From Oceanospirillum sp048265165 (GTDB taxonomy: Bacteria; Pseudomonadota; Gammaproteobacteria; Pseudomonadales; Halomonadaceae), in contig NZ_JBLXCD010000002.1 of NCBI RefSeq assembly GCF_048265165.1, positions 62,001 through 126,000 on the forward strand: 64,000 nucleotides of DNA, written 5' to 3'. The notes beneath the pieces were generated by a model. That model was not told where the DNA came from. It made no database searches and saw only the letters and a list, made by a program, of their open reading frames with translations. Positions 60,747 through 64,000 of the stretch are shown here, in pieces. The first letter of the stretch is position 1. Each line of letters starts with the position of its first letter. The translations under genes and the position numbers were made by a program.

Positions 60747-62222
60747 ATGGTAGAAACAAACGCGATTGTTGGCTGGACCTTTGTGGTCTATATCGCCCTG
60801 ATGCTAGGGATCGGTATTTATGCCTACCGTAAAACACAAGATCTTTCCGATTATATTCTGGGTGGCCGCAGCTTAGGCCCTTGGCCTTCAGCTTTGTCCG
60901 CTGGCGCATCCGATATGAGTGGCTGGCTGTTGCTTGGTCTTCCTGGCTATGCTCTGGCAGCAGGTTTCGAAGCCTTCTGGCTCGCGGGTGGTTTGCTAGT
61001 TGGAACCTGGCTAAACTGGCTGATCGTTGCCGGTCGTCTGCGCGTTTACAGCCAGGTGGCCAGTGATTCTCTGACCCTGCCTGAATTCTTCGAAAAACGC
61101 TTCCGTGATAACTCTCATCTACTGCGCGTCATTTCAGCCTTTTTCATTCTGCTCTTCTTCCTGTTCTACACCAGCTCCGGTCTGGTAGCGGGCGGTAAGC
61201 TATTCGCAACAGTATTCGGCATGGACTACTTCACTGCTGTGCTGGTTGGTACCCTAGCGGTTATTACCTACACCTTCTTTGGTGGTTTCCTGGCAGTATC
61301 CTGGACCGATTTGGTACAGGGTCTGATGATGGCAGCCGCTCTGATAATCGTTCCTGTAATCCTGCTGGGTGAAACCGGTGGCATATCCGGTACGTTTGCC
61401 GCGATGGAAGCGAAAAACCCTGAGTTCCTGACACTATTTAACGGTATGAATGGCGAGCCTCTGGGCATCATCGCAATCATATCTCTGGTAGCCTGGGGTC
61501 TGGGTTATTTTGGTCAGCCTCATATCCTGGCACGTTTTGCAGCAATCCGTAGTGAAAATGACATTCCAACTGCACGCCGCATTGCAACAAGCTGGACAGC
61601 TATCAGTTTGCTGGGTGCCTGCTTTGTTGGTTTTGGTGCTGTAAGCTATCTTGATACAGGTCTTGCCGATGGCGAAACAGTGTTTATGGTACTGGTTAAT
61701 GCCCTGTTCCACCCGGTTGTAGCAGGTATTCTGCTGGCAGCGATTCTGGCGGCGGTAATGTCTACTGCGGATTCCCAGCTACTGGTATCGTCTTCTGCAC
61801 TGACCGAAGACTTCTATAAGTCCCTGTTTCGCAAAGATGCAACCCAGAAAGAACTGGTAATGGTTGGTCGTTTCGCAGTTGTTGGCATCGCAATGATCGC
61901 GCTGCTGCTGGCACGTGATCCTGATTCTTCAGTGCTGGGCCTGGTATCTTATGCATGGGCCGGCTTCGGCGCAGCATTTGGTCCGACCCTGATCCTTGCT
62001 CTGTTCTGGAAACGTATGAACACCATGGGCGCGCTTGCAGGTATCATTGTTGGCGGCGTCACCGTGGTAATCTGGAAGCAACTATCCGGTGGACTGTTCG
62101 ATATCTACGAAATCGTTCCTGGTTTTATTCTGGCCTCGATTGCAGTCTATATTGTAAGTTTGGCCACTCCTGAACCTTCTCAGGAAATCCAGGATGAGTT
62201 TGACCAGGTAGCTAATCGTTAA
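60747..62222 (+). CDS. putP: Sodium/proline symporter
   Basis: This 491-residue solute:sodium symporter has about 13 membrane helices. PutP-type features are SDYILGGRSLGPWPSALSAG, ASDMSGWLLLGLPG in the first helices that form the Na+ site, FGQPHILARFAAI and the STADSQLLVSSSALTEDFYK segment with the Ser/Thr Na+ ligands. The full length matches PutP. A terminator follows. putA is not in the window. Confidence 0.96.
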   Translation: MVETNAIVGWTFVVYIALMLGIGIYAYRKTQDLSDYILGGRSLGPWPSALSAGASDMSGWLLLGLPGYALAAGFEAFWLAGGLLVGTWLNWLIVAGRLRVYSQVASDSLTLPEFFEKRFRDNSHLLRVISAFFILLFFLFYTSSGLVAGGKLFATVFGMDYFTAVLVGTLAVITYTFFGGFLAVSWTDLVQGLMMAAALIIVPVILLGETGGISGTFAAMEAKNPEFLTLFNGMNGEPLGIIAIISLVAWGLGYFGQPHILARFAAIRSENDIPTARRIATSWTAISLLGACFVGFGAVSYLDTGLADGETVFMVLVNALFHPVVAGILLAAILAAVMSTADSQLLVSSSALTEDFYKSLFRKDATQKELVMVGRFAVVGIAMIALLLARDPDSSVLGLVSYAWAGFGAAFGPTLILALFWKRMNTMGALAGIIVGGVTVVIWKQLSGGLFDIYEIVPGFILASIAVYIVSLATPEPSQEIQDEFDQVANR

Positions 62223-62255
62223 TCTGCCCTGTTCAAACACTATATGATCCTTCAG

Positions 62256-62286
62256 CAAAGGGCCCTTCGGGGCCCTTTGTTGTTTT
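62256..62286 (+). terminator. Rho-independent terminator of putP
   Basis: CAAAGGGCCC pairs with GGGCCCTTTG around a TTCG tetraloop, followed by TTGTTTTC. Confidence 0.88.
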
Positions 62287-62426
62287 CATACAACAGTCTG
62301 CCATTGCTCAATTAAAAAGGCCTGACATATAAACAAACACGAAGATATCTGAGTTACAATGCTGATAACTGCTTGTATTCCCGTGGATCTCAAGCCTGGT
62401 TGTGTACCGGAATTCGGAATAAAATC

Positions 62427-64000
62427 ATGTCGTCAAAAGCCACATCAACAAATACTTCTGTTGCCAAAGGACTGACTCAGTGGCGCAAAGAGCTGTTAAA
62501 AGTGTCCCTGCCCGCGTTATCGGATACTGGTGCCCGCTTATTGAAATCATTGAAAAAACCGGATATATGCCTAAAAGACCTTGAGCTGATTATTGCAGAA
62601 GACCCTGTCCTTTCTTTTCAGATTATTGCCCATGCCAGTAAACGCCGGAACAAGCCTGAGAACGACATGCTGTCTCTGCCTCACTCGCTTTCTCTACTGG
62701 GGATGGACAAGCTGCAACCAATGCTCAGGAAGGTAAAGTACATTCGTTTTGATCCGGCGAAAACAGCCCATAGAGCCTTCCTGCAGGCACTGAACACCAG
62801 CCTCCATGCAGCGACCCAAGCCTATATGATTGCGGAAAGGAAAACCCCTGGCACAGGTGAAAGTAATTACTGGATATCACTACGCCTGAGTTCCGTGTTC
62901 TGGCAGTTGGCTTTAGCTTCACCAAAAATTTACCATGCCATTGAACAGCGGGTTCAAACCGGTGAAAGTCGTCACCACGTTGAAATGACTTTGATGGGAT
63001 GCACAACTCAACAACTTACTCAGGCAATGTTGCCTGATTGGTATCTGAGTAAGTTTACTCAGGATAACCTGCACAAGTTACTCGACTCAAAAGCCAGAAT
63101 ACTGGCCGATATTGCTCAATGCGCCTGGAAAGATGGTATGGCACCTGAGATCCCCCAAAATGTCGGGCTCTTCTTGCAAACCCCTTGGTCAGCAGCAGTT
63201 CTGGCCCACTGGCTGGCGCTTAATACGGCGATCACCTGGTTTGGCCCAAAAACGGAGCGAGTTGAATGTATGATCGCAGCGTTCCTGCACCAGCATCTTG
63301 ATGACGTTATACCTTTCCTGCACCGTAATGCCGTTATCTGCTCTGCAAGCCATAAACTCAGCGGCGTCTGGTTACCTGCTATAAAACTGCTGCATCCTCC
63401 TCTGGAAAAACGCTCACTGCAGATAAAAGAAGCACCGACACAGACTAAAAAAGCAAAGCATTATCAGGATCTATCCAGTGATACGCGCAGAAAAGCTGAG
63501 TTGCAATCAGCCCGTGCTCAAAATACAGAGCCTCAGAAGCGAGTCTCCCCAACATCTATAGCCGTCACTGAAAAAGCCCAGGTAAAAGCGGCAACCACTC
63601 CTCCTAATAAAGATATTGCGGTACAGACAGCGCTATTTAAGATCTATTATCTGCAAACAGTCAGGCAGAAGCAGGTTTTTTCTATTCATCAGATGATGGA
63701 CGGTGCCAGCCAGGTTCTGCACTTTGATCTGGGTTTAACCCGCTGCATCCTGTTCATGAAGTCCCGCAGTCACGGGAGTGTTAAGGGTGTTTACGCCAAA
63801 GGCTTTACCGATAACAGCCCATTTGCCCAAATGACCCTTAATGCGGACAGACGACACCTCTTTGGCAAGTTACTGACAAAACAAGCCGCTTTATGGGCTA
63901 AACCTGAAAATCGTTCACGTTATCTCACTGAGTTACCAGCAGGTTTCTGGCCTTACTTGAACGAGCCTGCAGAGTTTGTACTGGCTTCGATTATGCTGAG
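62427..64000 (+). CDS. HDOD domain protein (cut by window edge)
   Basis: The frame is open from an ATG at 62427 to the window end, more than 520 residues without a stop. The first 230 or so residues follow the HDOD layout: LPALSDTGARLLKSLKK, DLELIIAEDPVLSFQIIAHA and LPHSLSLLGMDKLQPML. A charged linker of about 70 residues (near 340-390) follows, then a second domain with VFSIHQMMDGASQVLHFDLG that resembles a GAF-like sensor. HDOD proteins act in signalling, and this one may sense a ligand through its second half. The ribosome binding site is weak, so an earlier start cannot be excluded. Confidence 0.82.
   Translation, partial: MSSKATSTNTSVAKGLTQWRKELLKVSLPALSDTGARLLKSLKKPDICLKDLELIIAEDPVLSFQIIAHASKRRNKPENDMLSLPHSLSLLGMDKLQPMLRKVKYIRFDPAKTAHRAFLQALNTSLHAATQAYMIAERKTPGTGESNYWISLRLSSVFWQLALASPKIYHAIEQRVQTGESRHHVEMTLMGCTTQQLTQAMLPDWYLSKFTQDNLHKLLDSKARILADIAQCAWKDGMAPEIPQNVGLFLQTPWSAAVLAHWLALNTAITWFGPKTERVECMIAAFLHQHLDDVIPFLHRNAVICSASHKLSGVWLPAIKLLHPPLEKRSLQIKEAPTQTKKAKHYQDLSSDTRRKAELQSARAQNTEPQKRVSPTSIAVTEKAQVKAATTPPNKDIAVQTALFKIYYLQTVRQKQVFSIHQMMDGASQVLHFDLGLTRCILFMKSRSHGSVKGVYAKGFTDNSPFAQMTLNADRRHLFGKLLTKQAALWAKPENRSRYLTELPAGFWPYLNEPAEFVLASIML

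Overview
The window looks like the chromosome of a marine gammaproteobacterium, most likely in or near the Oceanospirillaceae (inference, no search run). The evidence is gene content and order: an alaS-recX-recA-pncC / mutS-fdxA arrangement as in Pseudomonas relatives, an rnr-rlmB-rpsF-rpsR-rplI-dnaB block, a sodium-pumping oxaloacetate decarboxylase, a Na+/proline symporter, a HiPIP with a c-type cytochrome, and several chemoreceptors. Most of the 64 kb is dense, ordinary chromosome. The accessory material is concentrated in two places.

Layout. 1-2.2 kb: the dTDP-rhamnose genes rfbB-rfbA-rfbC (rfbC cut by the window edge). 2.4-7.6 kb: ampE, ampD, nadC, a LysE/RhtB exporter, a DUF523 protein, trmO and a cold-shock protein. 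8-8.7 kb: a CAT-anticodon tRNA and an OsmC protein. 8.8-11.8 kb: a three-gene minus-strand operon made of a long-tailed MotA/TolQ-type channel protein, a MotB/OmpA-type partner and an unrecognised Cys-rich 188-residue protein. It resembles the ZorA-ZorB core of Zorya antiphage systems, but the third gene is not a known Zorya effector that I can recognise. This is the best candidate for an undescribed system here. 12-18 kb: an HD-GYP protein, oadGAB and a DusC-type dihydrouridine synthase. 18-25.4 kb: three tRNA-Arg, one tRNA-Ser, csrA, lysC, alaS, recX and recA with a clear LexA box. 25.6-28.1 kb: topB and pncC.

28.2-35.4 kb appears to be inserted between pncC and mutS, which are near neighbours in Pseudomonas. 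It holds a chemoreceptor, an SCO1-like protein, a katG 3' remnant, a two-component system followed by a BOF-fold protein and an outer-membrane protein, a toxin-antitoxin pair whose toxin is frameshifted, and an integrase with both an internal deletion and a nonsense codon. These are signs of an old, decaying island.

35.5-46.9 kb: mutS, fdxA (followed by an 18-bp tandem repeat), parC, a NERD-like protein with altered catalytic residues, a chemoreceptor with a CxxCH haem-c motif, prephenate dehydratase and small uncharacterised genes. 46.9-54.7 kb: dnaB, rplI, a DUF2232 membrane protein, rpsR, rpsF, rlmB, rnr and two identical tRNA-Leu genes. 54.9-64 kb: a membrane-anchored nonspecific endonuclease, a beta-CASP metallo-hydrolase, a secreted unknown, cytochrome c, HiPIP, an AraC regulator, putP and an HDOD protein cut by the right edge.

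Start codons were moved inward from the longest open frame where a ribosome binding site or family alignment supported it. No CRISPR array, rRNA operon or intact insertion sequence was seen.
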